From Ophiobolus disseminans (taxonomy: Eukaryota; Ascomycota; Dothideomycetes; Pleosporales; Phaeosphaeriaceae), in the NCBI GenBank assembly GCA_010093685.1, contig MU006216.1, forward strand, positions 1,253,065 through 1,317,064: a stretch of 64,000 bases of DNA. Reading direction: 5' to 3'. Position numbers and translations under genes: made by a program. Positions 11,244-22,544 of this stretch are shown piece by piece (the stretch's first letter is position 1; the number at the start of each line of letters is the position of its first letter). The notes under the pieces are model-generated. The model worked only from the letters and a program-made list of their open reading frames with translations. It was not told the origin of the DNA and made no database searches.

Positions 11244-13088
11244 TCATATCACGCTGTAGTCCTTTCGCCGCTTGTTCGGCCTCGAATCTAGCATGCGATG
11301 TTTCTTCCACTCGTGTTTGCGCTTCGCATCGGCACGGTTGTACACGTGCTCGCAGACGCGGCACACTTTGTCGATTGTGGCGGTGACAAGGCCATGTTTT
11401 TGGCGCACGTGTCTCGCGCAGTTGCCTTTTCCGTATCTGAGCATGAGAGTTAGATCCGTGGTAGATGATGAGTGATGAGTCGAGGATGAGACTTACTTTC
11501 CAGTGAACTCCTGGCCACAGTGTGGGCAAACTTTCTTCGGACGCGAGGGCAGTTTGCTATCGGCAGGTACAAGGTCGAAGTCCAGACTTTCGTCATTGAC
11601 CTCTTCCATGGACACATGCTGATGAGAGCCGTCGATGGTGCAGTTGGCTCCATGTAAGATGGTCGGCGTGTGATACATGACGTTAGAGCCTTGATCATCG
11701 GTATGAACATCGTCTTCGGCTTCTTGATTGGCGACGCGTTGCTGGGAGCTACTGGCCGAGCAATTTGTTTCGTGTAAGAAATACGACGCGCCATGGGTGC
11801 TTGAGGCCTGGTGAACTGCACCACCTGTGTCCGGGACCTGTGTTCGACAAAGTTTTCGATACCATTTAGAGCCCTGTCCAGAATGGCACAAACCTACTGA
11901 GCTGTGGGGTTCATCCCATTGCAGATCGGAATCAGTATGGCCAGCGGACGGTATGGGTGGCGATAAATTCTGTATGAGAGATTCGCACCATGGCTCAGAA
12001 TACGCAGTTGACCCTATGTGTGATAAGACGTATGCATGCTGATTGTGGTGCTCTTGGCGATCAGATTGATCTCTCTCTGGCATTCGAATTGACCTCACTG
12101 GGCTTGACTCGTTTAACAGATCGACTGGCGGGGGGTATACCGCACGCGAATTGCCTTCACTTCTCTGGTCAAAGTCATTTTGTCTCCTGGCTGCAGTAGG
12201 AGAAAGCCCTTGAGCGAGCTGCCACTCGTTCAGCCATTCAGTCCCCAACCCCATAGCAACATAATTATCTGGAGGAAGACGGACACTTTGATAAAGCGAA
12301 GCCCAATCGGATGCCCCATCCTCAAAGGTGGCACCTTCGTTGGTGTAGGGTTGTTCTGAAGGGGAAAGCGGCTTTCGTTGCAGCGGCGTTCTTTGCGACG
12401 GCACTGGACCGTTGATCGGGCTTACAAGCGGATCTCCGTACGTTTGTGCGTGTTTGGAAATAGCCGAACTTGGTGTGGCTGGGGAAACAGGCGACGGAGC
12501 GAGCGACTGTGTTCCGCTGACCATACCCGGTGGAGTTTGTGAATCTGCGGTGAAATCTCTTGAGAAAGATGCTGGTGTAGCGAGTGGAGACAATCTCGAG
12601 TGAAACATGTGTTGCATAGGGTTCCTTCGTTTGCTCTGAGTTTGGTCGGGCACGCGCAGAGTAAGATTATCCACAGCCGCTTCGGAAAGACAATGATGTG
12701 ACAGATCCGCCACTGGGTGGCTCTCGAGTTCATAGATGACAGGCGTCATTGGCAGCGATCCAGGGATCTCTTCTTGGTTGAAAACAATTGGTAGCTTAGG
12801 TAACGAACAGCCAGTATGGTATTTGTGGCGTTGCTGTGATGACCAGGATCCGCTGTAACAATCGGGCGGCACAGAATAGCCAGGAAGCTCAGAACATGCA
12901 GGGAATTCAGAATAAGCCGGTAGTTCAGAAGGGTCTGGGAATTCAGAATACTGAGGCAGTTCGGACGGAGAGCTCTCAGCAGACAGTTCTGACAGTTCTA
13001 GCAGTCCTGACCCACGACAGCGATGTAGCTTTTGGGATAGCTTTTGGGATAGCCGACGGAGTAGATTGGGCGTGTCTCCGCTATCCAC
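11244..13088 (-). CDS. C2H2 zinc-finger protein with repetitive N-terminus (putative transcription factor)
   Basis: Exons 11497..13088 and 11244..11436 give 594 aa; the intron has GTAAGT...CTAAC...CAG signals. The splice completes a zinc finger that neither exon has alone: CPHCGQEFTGK | YGKGNCARHVRQKH. A second CxxC...H...H unit follows (CRVCEHVYNRADAKRKHEWKKH), then a basic tail with RPNKRRKD, a likely nuclear localisation signal. The long N-terminal part is low-complexity and rich in S, P, Q and T. It opens with five or six imperfect repeats of SELPxYSEFPxP type (residues about 32-78). Position and domain plan suggest a sequence-specific regulator, but targets are unknown. The start codon is the first ATG of the open frame; an upstream exon is possible. 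Confidence 0.78.
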
Positions 13089-16000
13089 AGCAGAACTACG
13101 TCGGTCAAACTGTACCCGGACCCAGCCGTGCGAAAAGGTATGCGGTCGTTGAAGATGTTGATTGGAACAACTCCTTCTAGAGAGTGTTAGTCTGAGTGAC
13201 TGGACATTTGAAACACGGAATAGAGCAAGAACTCACTCACTCTGCGCTCCCCGTATCGATTTCAATTTGGAGACGCATTTTTGCCACTGCGGTTGAGCTG
13301 ATCCAAATAGTGTGAGCCATTGGCGACGACTAAGGAGGACTTTAACTATGGTCGCCGCGGCTTAGAAAAGCAGGCGTGGACAATAGATTTGAACGCATGT
13401 TCTGGAGGAATTTCTGCAGGTATTGGGGGAATACAACAAGGATCAGCCAATCTTAGGCCTGTCACGCTTTCGCTCTTATGCGCCCTTCTCGAGGGAATGG
13501 TCGCGACAACGATTCCTCCAACAGCATCTTCGTCCAGTGGTGGGCCAATTCAGGGTCGTCCGCCTGAAAGAGGGCAATTTGGTGCGAGCGAGCATATCCC
13601 ACGCCAGTCCTGATAATTCGTCTGGTCCAACCCAAGTCTGCGCACTGACTCACAAGGACCATGTACAACGGACTAGCGTTCGGATATTGTTAATCCTAGT
13701 AGGATGATTCTGTTGGCGCGGCAGGCCGACATACAGTGCGTGTACGCAGGACTCGGAAAAGGATGTCGCCGATATGTACAATGGAGGACTCGTTGAAGCC
13801 CGATCGACTTGTTCGCCCTCAAAACGTGAGGCCATGTCCGAAGCATGCATGCCCAGAAGCTAACCAAGAGTAGTAAAGCGTCTCAGTAGTCTTTGACCGG
13901 TGTCGAAATTGAGCCAGACCGCGACTCTTCCCCATGCCGAGATCGAATGTAACCATGGCTGTTGACCAAAATGATTGAGGTGTCGTTTCCCCACGAAATG
14001 AGGCGATCAGACTCTGCCGTCATTGCCAAGGTTTACACCTTGGTGCGTGAGGGTTCCGTACTGCAAAAGACGCGGCGAGGCAGATTCGAGGGTTCCGGAG
14101 GAACATACTTCATCGCATGCTATCAGTCGTGTGGCGAAAGGGCGAGACTTGTGGTGGCCAATTGTCGGAAGTAGTCGCGTGAGGCAGGACTCAGCGCGCG
14201 TTTTCGACCGAACAATCGGCGTACTCAACGCATGGTGGTCCGAACCTCTCTTCAGTCAACATTCAGCGGCATTGCATCCAGATATATTGCCGACAATGAA
14301 GCATAACACAGCCTTCTGAAGATGTATTCCGGGAGTACCTATTTTGAGATACAGAGTCTCTTGCTCCGCCCCAGTCTGTTTGGGGGCTATTGGGAAGTCA
14401 GCCTGGCCGTCCGAGGCAGACTCGAAGCAATCACTTTGTAAGAGGTGGCTATGCCAGTATACAATTTCCGGTGAAGCCTCAAGATCTCAGTAAAGCCGGG
14501 CACCTGATATTCGTTGACAAGCTAGCATAGTCAATGGGGCGCAGCGGCTGATGCAGATTGTACATTCGAGGACGTTAGGGCTATTACTACGTGAATGTAA
14601 GCTCTGATACTAATTTCCAGACATGGAACGGATGTCGCGGGTCCATTTTGGGCTGGACGGCGACAAGAACACGGAATTATCTGACGAGTCGACACAACTA
14701 GCTGCATCGGCAGTGAAGACTCGCTTACAAGCCCCGAATCTTGCAATACCTGTTTGGCGATTGCTCATTGAAAAGCTCGTTACTGAGTCTAGTCAGCTGC
14801 ATGAAGCCGTCGGGCTGTCACTTGTCAGCGCGTTGGGTTGAGAACGGCCTCCTCAAACAACATCAGTTGCCCTCTTTGCCTGCTACTAGCGCCCATTCGC
14901 TTCATTCTCAGAGGTCCTCCCAGTATAGTGGAGCTTTTATTCGCAGAAGCTGCTGGAAATGGGTATCGCCCGTCTTGATTTTGAAGGTGGTTGAGGATCG
15001 TCGTGGAATTAAAGCGCCGCGCTAGCAGCGGTTACCCCGCTTCATCCCGGGAACATTCGGTCCGATGTGCCACCCGGACGGTTAGCTACTGCTTCTGTTC
15101 TCGACCACTACCTACCTACCGATACATAGCACGCTGGCAATAGTCCTCTGAGGTGCTAATTGTAACTCCGTTTATAACGCTACACGCTGCTTGGAAGTCC
15201 CGCCATGCAGCCAATTCATGAACTCTTTGCCTCTTTGCCTTGCTACTTCGGACATCCTGTAGCCGGAGGCCTGATCGAATCGAGTCCGAGTACAAGACAC
15301 AATGCACTAACCAAAGATATGTGTTGACCCAGAAAGGCCCAAGCGAATGGGGTTGTCCTGCTTATTATAGAGCCGTATGTCACATGCTGATCCGTCTCGC
15401 CTGTCATACCGATGACTTGGGTTCAACACCCAGATCGGCGACCTCAAGAAAAGGGTCGAGACCCAATCCCAGAGGCATCGTATACCACGTTGCCAATTCT
15501 GACTGCCTATTGGCATTAATATGCCTCCGATCTGTACTTAATCTGCATAATTATCTCGCCTATTGACGCTGCCTGGAGCCGCGTAGGGCCTCTGGGGTTG
15601 CACGTACTCAGGTCCCGACCTTGTCACGCGTTCGCAAAAGCTTTTCTTGTGCAATCGACATTCATTGACACGGACAACACAACAGTCCGAAGCGACTCGT
15701 CAATCGTTGGCGCGGGATGCCGAACCGGGGCAGATAACTCGTGCTTGTTCCTCCATAGCTCGTACTTGAGCATAGACCTATCAAAGCTTAAAGTGCGGGT
15801 TCGGCGGGTCGGTATGCCTCCAAATCCACCCACCAAGCCTCGATCGTCAGCCCTGTAACACTCCAACACCAAAGTTCTTGTAGGACCTCATCTCACGATG
15901 GACACAACCGACACCAATGGCTCACCCAGGCCCCTGGTTCTCACACCACACTACATGCTATTGCCGCGAACTAATGTCCATGTGCGTAACCCGCAACGGA

Positions 16001-16919
16001 TTTGAGCGAAGAACGGTCCACCTCGGCTCGCACGCCTTGAAAAGCAAAGGTACAAACGCCACATCGCACAAGCGATATGCCTCCGCCTTACCCGACGGAC
16101 CTACTAGATCAGTAATCTCACGATGCATCTCACATTCACCAATGAGCCGTCACGATGCTAACATCGTTCGTCACGCCTACTGCAGCTGCACCTTGGTCAC
16201 ATCTTCAAGTCCTTCAATTGTTGCCCCACCGCGTCCTCAAGGACGACGCGCACACTTGCGATGCGCTGGCACGGCACGACAAAATTTAAGATTGCGATTC
16301 CGGTGAGTACGTCCTCGATTGCGACAGTAACATTGATCGGCGAGCTGGAGGGAAAAAGTGTGCATATGTGCGCATATGCTCAGCTGCGGGGTCGTTGCAG
16401 ACGCGGCTCTGCTGCAGCTGGGAGGCTGTTGCCTAAACTCGACAGCACTTCGAGTGCGAGTCATCGCAGCTCAGAAATTGAGCAATGTGTCTGGAATTGT
16501 GGTATGAGAAGTGGTTTGTATGCATTATCAAATTACCGAAATTACGTCGTGACTATCGCTCCATCATGCATCGCGTAAAGTAGAGTAGAATGCCGCTCAA
16601 ATGCCAACAACATGCCGTAGCCTCGCTGCCAAATGAAAAAAAACCGAAGCGACTGGAAAAAGGCCACCGCTAGAAATCTCAACCACAAGGCTAAAGCCCC
16701 CAGGCGTCGAGCCCAGAGCCAGCCGGGGAGATTTGCGACAAGACTGACCATAAGCGCCAACTTGCCCTAGAGAGCGAAGAAAGGATAGCATGATCGCCGT
16801 TGAAAAATGCTGGTGCCTGCAGCTGAAAAAGTACACAGCCTCATTGTTGACGCCCTCAATGTAGAAGCCTGGAAACGGATGCGGTTATAAAGAAGGAGAG
16901 GTCGCTCGTTGCTTCGTTT
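13089..16919. other. Gene-poor block
   Basis: About 3.8 kb without a gene I can support. The many short open frames on both strands lack family motifs and consistent splice sites. The segment 13423-13620 has a plausible-looking frame (LSRFRSYAPFSREW), but nothing recognisable around it. The only identified item is the tRNA-Asp-like relic at 15368-15440. The block probably contains old, mutated repeats. Confidence 0.45.
15368..15440 (+). pseudogene. Degenerate tRNA-Asp-like sequence (decayed tRNA or SINE head)
   Basis: CGCCTGTCA (anticodon arm with GTC) is followed at the correct distance by GAC, GGGTTCAA and CCC, as in the 3' half of a fungal tRNA-Asp(GUC). The T-arm can form a five-pair stem with loop TTCAACA. 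The variable-loop and stem positions that differ from my recollection of the tRNA-Asp consensus are mostly transitions. The 5' half matches only weakly (GCCGT start, TG..TGAT in the D-arm), and the acceptor stem does not pair. I read it as a relic, not a working tRNA. The alignment is from memory. Confidence 0.38.
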
Positions 16920-17740
16920 TCAGCGAAATGTACTACTGCAGCCACCATCATTGTTATATTCGTACTCCATCTCTTCATCTCCGGCGTCGCCGAAGCCTTC
17001 TTCACGCCGCCTGTTGTGACGGGATTGGCTCCTGGGCTTGTCGTAATCGGATTGTCGTCCGACATACCCGACAGCATCGTAAGGCCTAGCCTGTTTCTCC
17101 TTGCGTTCTTCACGCGCGAGTCGACGCATAGCGGTCGTTGGCGGTCTGTCGCGGTTGAGGTTTTGTAAGTTCGAGTATCCCAACGGTCGGCTGTTATTGA
17201 GCAGATATGCTTCGCGCTCATGGCGCTCATTGTTGGTCGAACGTGGCTGCGCGGTTGAAGTGCGGCTTTGACAGCGCGAGTTGGTGCCGTGTGTACTATT
17301 GCGAGTGATGGCATCTTGCGAGTCACGGCCATCGGGCGCTTGGTGGAAGCGTGGGTCGTGTGCTCCTCTTCGTGGTCGAGGTACCTCTTGGTAGTGCTGG
17401 TGTCCTCCAGTATTGGAGCGAAGCGGATAATAGTTATATGGAGGGCAGTCGAGGTCGGCATCTGAAATAGTGTTGGCATAACGGTGTTGATGACGGTCTG
17501 GACTTTCGCCGGCTCTGGTTGTCCAAGCATCTGATCGGCTTGTGCTGTGTGAAGTCGGTGGTTCGTCATAATATGCAAACTGAGCACGGCGTTAGCGAGG
17601 GACTTCCCTAGACACAGTAGAAATGCATTTCGACTCACAGATTCGCCTGTGAAAAAAGAAGCTGGATGTGAATCCATGCGGTCTCGAACCTGAGCATCTC
17701 GAGCCGAGCCGCTTTGGCGAAGGTGGGATGGGGGCGGCAT
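16920..17740 (-). CDS. Hypothetical disordered, basic protein (253 aa)
   Basis: Exons 17639..17740 and 16920..17579 join in phase 0 across a 59-nt intron (GTGAGT...GCTAAC...CAG) to give 253 aa. The protein is almost entirely polar. It starts MPPPSHLRQSGSARDAQVRDR, carries Y/R/Q/H-rich stretches, a basic helix (MRRLAREERKEKQARPYDAV) and ends in an acidic tail (DAGDEEMEYEYNNDGG). There is no signal peptide, membrane segment or known domain. An unspliced 294-codon frame also covers this region, but the spliced model uses better splice sites and keeps the acidic tail. I do not recognise a family. Expression support would be needed to be sure it is real. Confidence 0.5.
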
Positions 17741-19365
17741 CTAGGCTGTGCGCCGGCGACTTGTTTGGACTGCGCAGTGTATGATACGGTAGCCTAGCTC
17801 ACTATAGAAAAGCAATAGCAAACGGCCGACCGAGGTGCAGGGACGCTTGACGTGAATCGAGACAATATCAAATGGACTAGCTTAGAACAATAGTACTTTA
17901 GCAACTATGAGTCAAACGGTGCGAAGATGGGCTATAAGTAAGCCAAGCAGTGCCGGAAAAGAGGAAGAAACAAGTCAGTATGGAGGCATAGAGTCGATTT
18001 ATGAATGGTGGGAGGACAGCAGCAGCAGCACAGTCCTGCGAGTATGTTTACTCTGGCGTTTGCCCCTTAGATGCCTGAGGCATTGCCGCGCTCCGACTCT
18101 TGACATGCCTCCGCTTAGCGGAGCGCGTGTACATTCTAGGATGAATACATATACCCGGGTATGCCTCCAAAGGAATCGTCCGCTCTTGACTCACTCGCTT
18201 GCGTGTTTCCTGCAGGACCGATATGGGATGGCGCAAACCAGTTCTCCGGGATCCAAGACCAGCGCTGAGGCGGTCATGCATTAGAAATCGTTATTCTAAA
18301 GGGACAAGGGTACTGTTTTGCTCGCAATTGCGCAGTCCGCCAGGCCAAGCAAAAAGGGCGCTGAAGACGCCAGTTCGAACGGGGAAGGGCACCGCGCACT
18401 CATTGGATGGGTATTCGTGACGTGGCAGCTATAGGAGGGCGAAGATAAACTCTTTGGTATGGTATTCTGAGCTCAGCAGCGAAAGCAGAAGCGGAGTGCG
18501 CGAAACCTGTCGTTCGAGGTGCCATGTGAGAGGCCTCAAACCCAGCGGGGTGGAACGCCAAGCTGCCTCGATGTGCCGTGGGTCTGCCCTGGACGCCAGC
18601 GAAGCGGGAAGCGGTCAGCACCAAAGCTTGCTCTCCGATTACAACGTTGTACTGCAAATCTTGGCCTCCTTAATTACTTTGTCGAGTAGGTTCGCCGCAG
18701 GGATTTACTAGATGAGGTTAGACGATTTCCAAAATGGTGCAAGACACTTCACTAGCATCGATCCTTTTCGCCAGCCTTGCGAAGTGACGGGTACAGGTCG
18801 CACGATAACCTTACGTAGACCTTCATCTACTGAGTGTAACTCATGTGCGCCTTCCCCAAAGTAAGCCGTTAGTGCAAGGAAGACGCGGGTCGACGACTTA
18901 TTCTCACACGCTACGCGCCGTGCTAGACTGAGCTGAATGAGTCAAAATAGGAACACAAATAGCAGCGCGAATGTGCGCCTTACGCGGATGCATTGACCAG
19001 TGGTGCGGCTCTATGTGGAGCTGGTGAAGCCTGGGGTACGTCAGCGCACTAGTATCCTGCCTGAAGGCTGCATGTAAGGCTGCAGGTGGATGGTCCATGT
19101 CCTGGAAAGGCTGGTAGTTGCATGTACTCGAACCGCGCGTAATGAATGCAGCCTATTGCAATAATAGACGATCGCGAGCCTGTTCATGTTATCGACAACA
19201 CACGTGTCGAACCCGGTGACCAAATGGAGACACCGATCTAAGAGGATTCCATTTCAGTGTCCTAAGGTGAAGTTGTCATTCGCCGTGCACAGACGCTGAA
19301 GACAACGCAGTAATCCAGGCATTTTTCCGGTGCTCAACCGGTTCGCCACAAGCCATTAAGGCTGG
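17741..19365. other. Gene-poor spacer
   Basis: About 1.6 kb between the 253-aa hypothetical gene and the F-box gene. Open frames are short, overlapping and without motifs. I see no tRNA, tandem repeat or terminal inverted repeat. Confidence 0.5.
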
Positions 19366-20775
19366 TTACATATTTCGCACATGATATACTGACATCTTTG
19401 CAGGGTTAACATCCACCTGCGCTGATTAGTCATGAACAATGATGCAATGGTGGTAGTACGACTTACGAAGTTGCGCTCACCATCCTTTGTGACTTCAATA
19501 TGACCCTCATACCTCCACTCTTCCATATCTGTATTACTTTGAGTCATCCCAGTGGTTTCGTTCACGGAGTCGAGGATGAAAGGCAACATGCTGGTGCCAT
19601 ACACGACTTCGTCGACAATGTCCGCCCACGTTCCTTGGAAAAGACTGCATCTTCGGAATAAGAGGCTCGTCAACGTGCACCTGTGTCGCCTGATGAGATC
19701 CAGGAGCTGTTCTCCTTCCGCGAAAAAACCGCCCAGACTCAAGCTTCGTAGTTTCGGCCATGTATTTTGCAGGCCAAGGCTTGATATTTTGTTATTGTCG
19801 GAAGACAAATGCATAGCCATCAAGGCATGGTTAGCTCGTTGCAAATCATGGACGTGAAGGTTGAGATGTCGTAACTGTTCGGCGGCAAAGAGCATTTTGC
19901 TCAAGTTGGCAGTTTTCCGGTTGATGTCTATGTCGACCTCGCGACTCCAGCACGTGATATTAAGCTCGCACCGCTCCAGATTCTGGAATAGATGTTTGCC
20001 AGCTTGAAAGCTGACGGTGTCCGGAAAGTCGAAATCGGCGAAAGTGAACGGCGTACCAGGTTGTTCGCCTCTGAGAGCCTCAATGCGCAGCTCACGGATT
20101 CCAGTATACCGCGACAAGTACAGCGCGCCTATCAGTAGACGGAATGGATGCTCTTTGCGGGTGTCGCGGGCGCGCATATGACGGGGGCCCGTGTTTTTTA
20201 CGCCGCGAGGCATCAGGTCTCGCACAACCTTCTCTTCGACGGGAATCAAATGAGGGTGAGGCGAATAAACAATGTTAGTCACATTGGTAGTCCAGTCCAA
20301 TGCTCTGGAGATGGTCTGCAAGAGAACTCCGCTAGCTTGGAGGTCTTCTTGCTCGATGTAAAGCTCCTTGTATCGCCTCCATCTGTGGGCACAAGTCAGT
20401 TGTTGTTGGGTTGTCAGAAACCCAAACACGCGGTGTGCACCTTGTTCGCTTGCCCCAGAACGAGAACAGGCGGAGATTTTCGTATTCATTGCTCTGCTGT
20501 TCGTATGCATACTCGTGGTCCGCAAGCCCAGCATCGTATATCGAACCATCAAAGACAATCTCTTTGACGTATTTCTGGAGCACCGAGTCGAGCGAGATCT
20601 TCTGGAAAGCGCCAAGCGCGTCATAGCGGGCGCAGGCAACTACACTGCGGAACAGTGCCGGTGAAGCATTGTCTCGCAACTTCCTGGACACAGCTCGCGC
20701 AGCTTTGAGGCTGGCGTTGTCAAGGTAGCTAAAGACCTCGAGTTGGAGCTCGGCAGGGAGCAGCGCAAGGCTCAT
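19366..20775 (-). CDS. F-box domain protein (433 aa)
   Basis: Exons 20441..20775, 19467..20382 and 19366..19416 (minus strand) give 433 aa. The first intron has GTGCAC...CTGAC...CAG; the second GTAAGT...CTAAT...CAG. The N-terminus is a clear F-box: LPAELQLEVFSYLDNASLKAA, then AVSRKLRDNASPALFRSV. F-boxes bind Skp1 and bring substrates to SCF ubiquitin ligases. The rest is a leucine-rich-repeat-like region (LERCELNITCW, LRHLNLHVHDL, LRSLSLGGFF) that probably holds the substrate site. Without the last intron the frame would read on to a stop at 19356; the spliced ending VDVNPAKMSVYHVRNM is preferred because the splice signals are textbook. The substrate is unknown. Confidence 0.85.
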
Positions 20776-21024
20776 GTTGGTGGTTGAACTTAGTTTGGAA
20801 TGAATTGATGCTGATCTTTGGCAGTGCTGTGGTGAGGTTGAGTGAGTGTGGTTGTCTGCTGGGTGCTAGGGGTGGGGAAGCTAGGCTGCTGCCCTGCAGC
20901 CGAGCGGTATCCAATTAGGCAGGGGCACGGCGACCTCATTGACCGTGTATCGCATGTGAATGATTTCTGGCTGAGATAGAGTTAAATTGTGTAGATCATG
21001 TTTGACAATGATTGCTGGATGTAT

Positions 21025-22104
21025 TCACTGCTTTCTTAGTTTACTCAAGGCTGCCATGACGCCCTCGCTCATGTTGTCTTCCTCGGCTTGTTTCCTCTTC
21101 GCTGGCTGGGGTGCACTACTTTGCTTTCCAACCATGTGGTCAGCCTGGGCTTCGCGCAGTGCCTCCTCGTCATCTGCCGATTGTATGATATTGAGGTCCT
21201 CTGCAGGGCGATGATCTGGCCGTTTGTCTGCGTCTGAACCGCCAACTGCTGATGTCAGGGCAGCTCGTTGCATCTCGGCGGCGAGTGGTATCGCGTGGTC
21301 AACTCTTTCCCTTGCAGTTGCCTCGTCGTCACTCTCTGCCATGGAGATGTCTCTCGACATGGTCGCGCTGGTGTCATCCCGGTCAAGACCTCTCCTGCCC
21401 GCCTTCTTGATCCTGAACGGCTCCCTGACAGCATTAGACCATCGCTGGACCTTCTTCTCGCCCCACCCTGCAATCAAGCCGATCTCCTCTGGCCCGGCAT
21501 TGATTGCCGTGCGGATACTGCCGAAGTTGGAGACTAAGCCGACGGCATCCGTCTTGTTGATACTGCGAGGCACCGTGATGAACTCGACCACTTTTTCAGA
21601 GTAGGTGGAGGACTGCTGGGCACGGATGCTGGTCGGGGCAGCGTTCTCAAACGTCTTGAAGAGCTCCAGGTAGCGCCCGGCCTCTTGCGCACTCCAGCAC
21701 AGCATCACGGTGACGTTGTTGACGAGTGACGTCTTGGACAGTTCCTTGAGCGGCTCCTCGTGGTTCTCGATGTCGACCATGGTAAGGAGGATGCGCAGAT
21801 TGTACTGGCCCTTCAGGTCACGGATGCGGTTGTAGATGTACTCGGGATGCAGGCGGTGGTACTTAAGCGACAGGAACAGGGCGCATGTAGTCGCACCGAC
21901 GACATAGTCGGCGGGGATGTCCGAGTACTCCCACGCGACCGACTTGACGTTGTTCAGGATGGGGTTGCCCTTCTGGCGCGGCGAGACAAGGATGGAGCTC
22001 GGGCCTGCGCGCGAAGGCAGGGCTTGTGGTGTCGGCTGCTGCACCTTGGGCGCGTTGGAGGGCGCATTCGGGGCGGCATTGCCAGCGCGCGCGCTGTTAT
22101 CCAT
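21025..22104 (-). CDS. rad10: DNA excision repair protein ERCC1/Rad10/Swi10
   Basis: A single 359-aa frame. The central domain carries the ERCC1 core: SILVSPRQKGNPILNNVKSV, WEYSDIPADYVVGATTCALF, LSLKYHRLHPEYIYNRI and LRILLTMVDIENHEEPLKEL. A C-terminal helix-hairpin-helix pair follows (SINKTDAVGLVSNFGSI, EEIGLIAGWGEKKVQRW), which mediates dimerisation and DNA binding. The protein is the non-catalytic partner of the XPF/Rad1 nuclease, cutting 5' of lesions in nucleotide excision repair and acting in recombination and crosslink repair. The last 110 residues are a disordered, acidic extension. The gene is divergent to the Mediator Med19 gene with a 440-bp shared upstream region. Confidence 0.96.
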   Translation of the reverse strand: MDNSARAGNAAPNAPSNAPKVQQPTPQALPSRAGPSSILVSPRQKGNPILNNVKSVAWEYSDIPADYVVGATTCALFLSLKYHRLHPEYIYNRIRDLKGQYNLRILLTMVDIENHEEPLKELSKTSLVNNVTVMLCWSAQEAGRYLELFKTFENAAPTSIRAQQSSTYSEKVVEFITVPRSINKTDAVGLVSNFGSIRTAINAGPEEIGLIAGWGEKKVQRWSNAVREPFRIKKAGRRGLDRDDTSATMSRDISMAESDDEATARERVDHAIPLAAEMQRAALTSAVGGSDADKRPDHRPAEDLNIIQSADDEEALREAQADHMVGKQSSAPQPAKRKQAEEDNMSEGVMAALSKLRKQ

Positions 22105-22544
22105 ACTGGCTGTGCGAGGGCGTCACCGGCATCGGGCTGGTTGTGGTGTCGCGGTGGGTGCGTGGCCTCCAAGGTCCAAGTGTTGTCTGCAACGGCGTGG
22201 CGGTCTAATAAAAGACGCCCAGTCACGTGTGCCCGATGGGACAGCGGCTTCAACCGTCCATACGACGGCACATCTCTGCACACCACTAGCCCTCACCACC
22301 ACCACCACGCCGCACCCCCTCACGCTCCGCTCCAGCACCCCCGCCAGTCCACGGACACTCACCTACGCCCGCCCCTTTCGCATGCGCATCGCCTAGAGGG
22401 CCGTCCACGCTCATTGCCGCGGTCGATCCGCGCGGAAGACGCCAAGCGCTCACCACCAGCACATCCACCCTCCCTCCTCTGCACGCCCGCAGCACGTCTA
22501 CGAGCGCCCGCCCGCACGTGACGCCACCCGCAGGCGCAGTATTC
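22105..22544. promoter_or_regulatory. Shared upstream region of rad10 and Med19
   Basis: This 440-bp GC-rich, pyrimidine-skewed spacer lies between two divergent start codons and presumably carries both promoters. A CCACCACCACCACG run (about 22298-22311) and scattered CACGTG/CACGTGA motifs (22224, 22515) are visible. Which of these are used cannot be told from sequence alone. Confidence 0.4.

Noticed and set aside
17680..17705. B-box-like GGTTCGAGACC on the minus strand
   Set aside because: It lies in coding sequence of the 253-aa protein and no cloverleaf can be formed around it.
16856..17740. Unspliced 294-aa minus-strand frame
   Set aside because: It ignores a good GTGAGT...CTAAC...CAG intron; the spliced frame gives a coherent 253-aa protein with an acidic tail.
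22518..22544. Upstream in-frame extension of Med19
   Set aside because: It starts with GTG; the first ATG is 22545.
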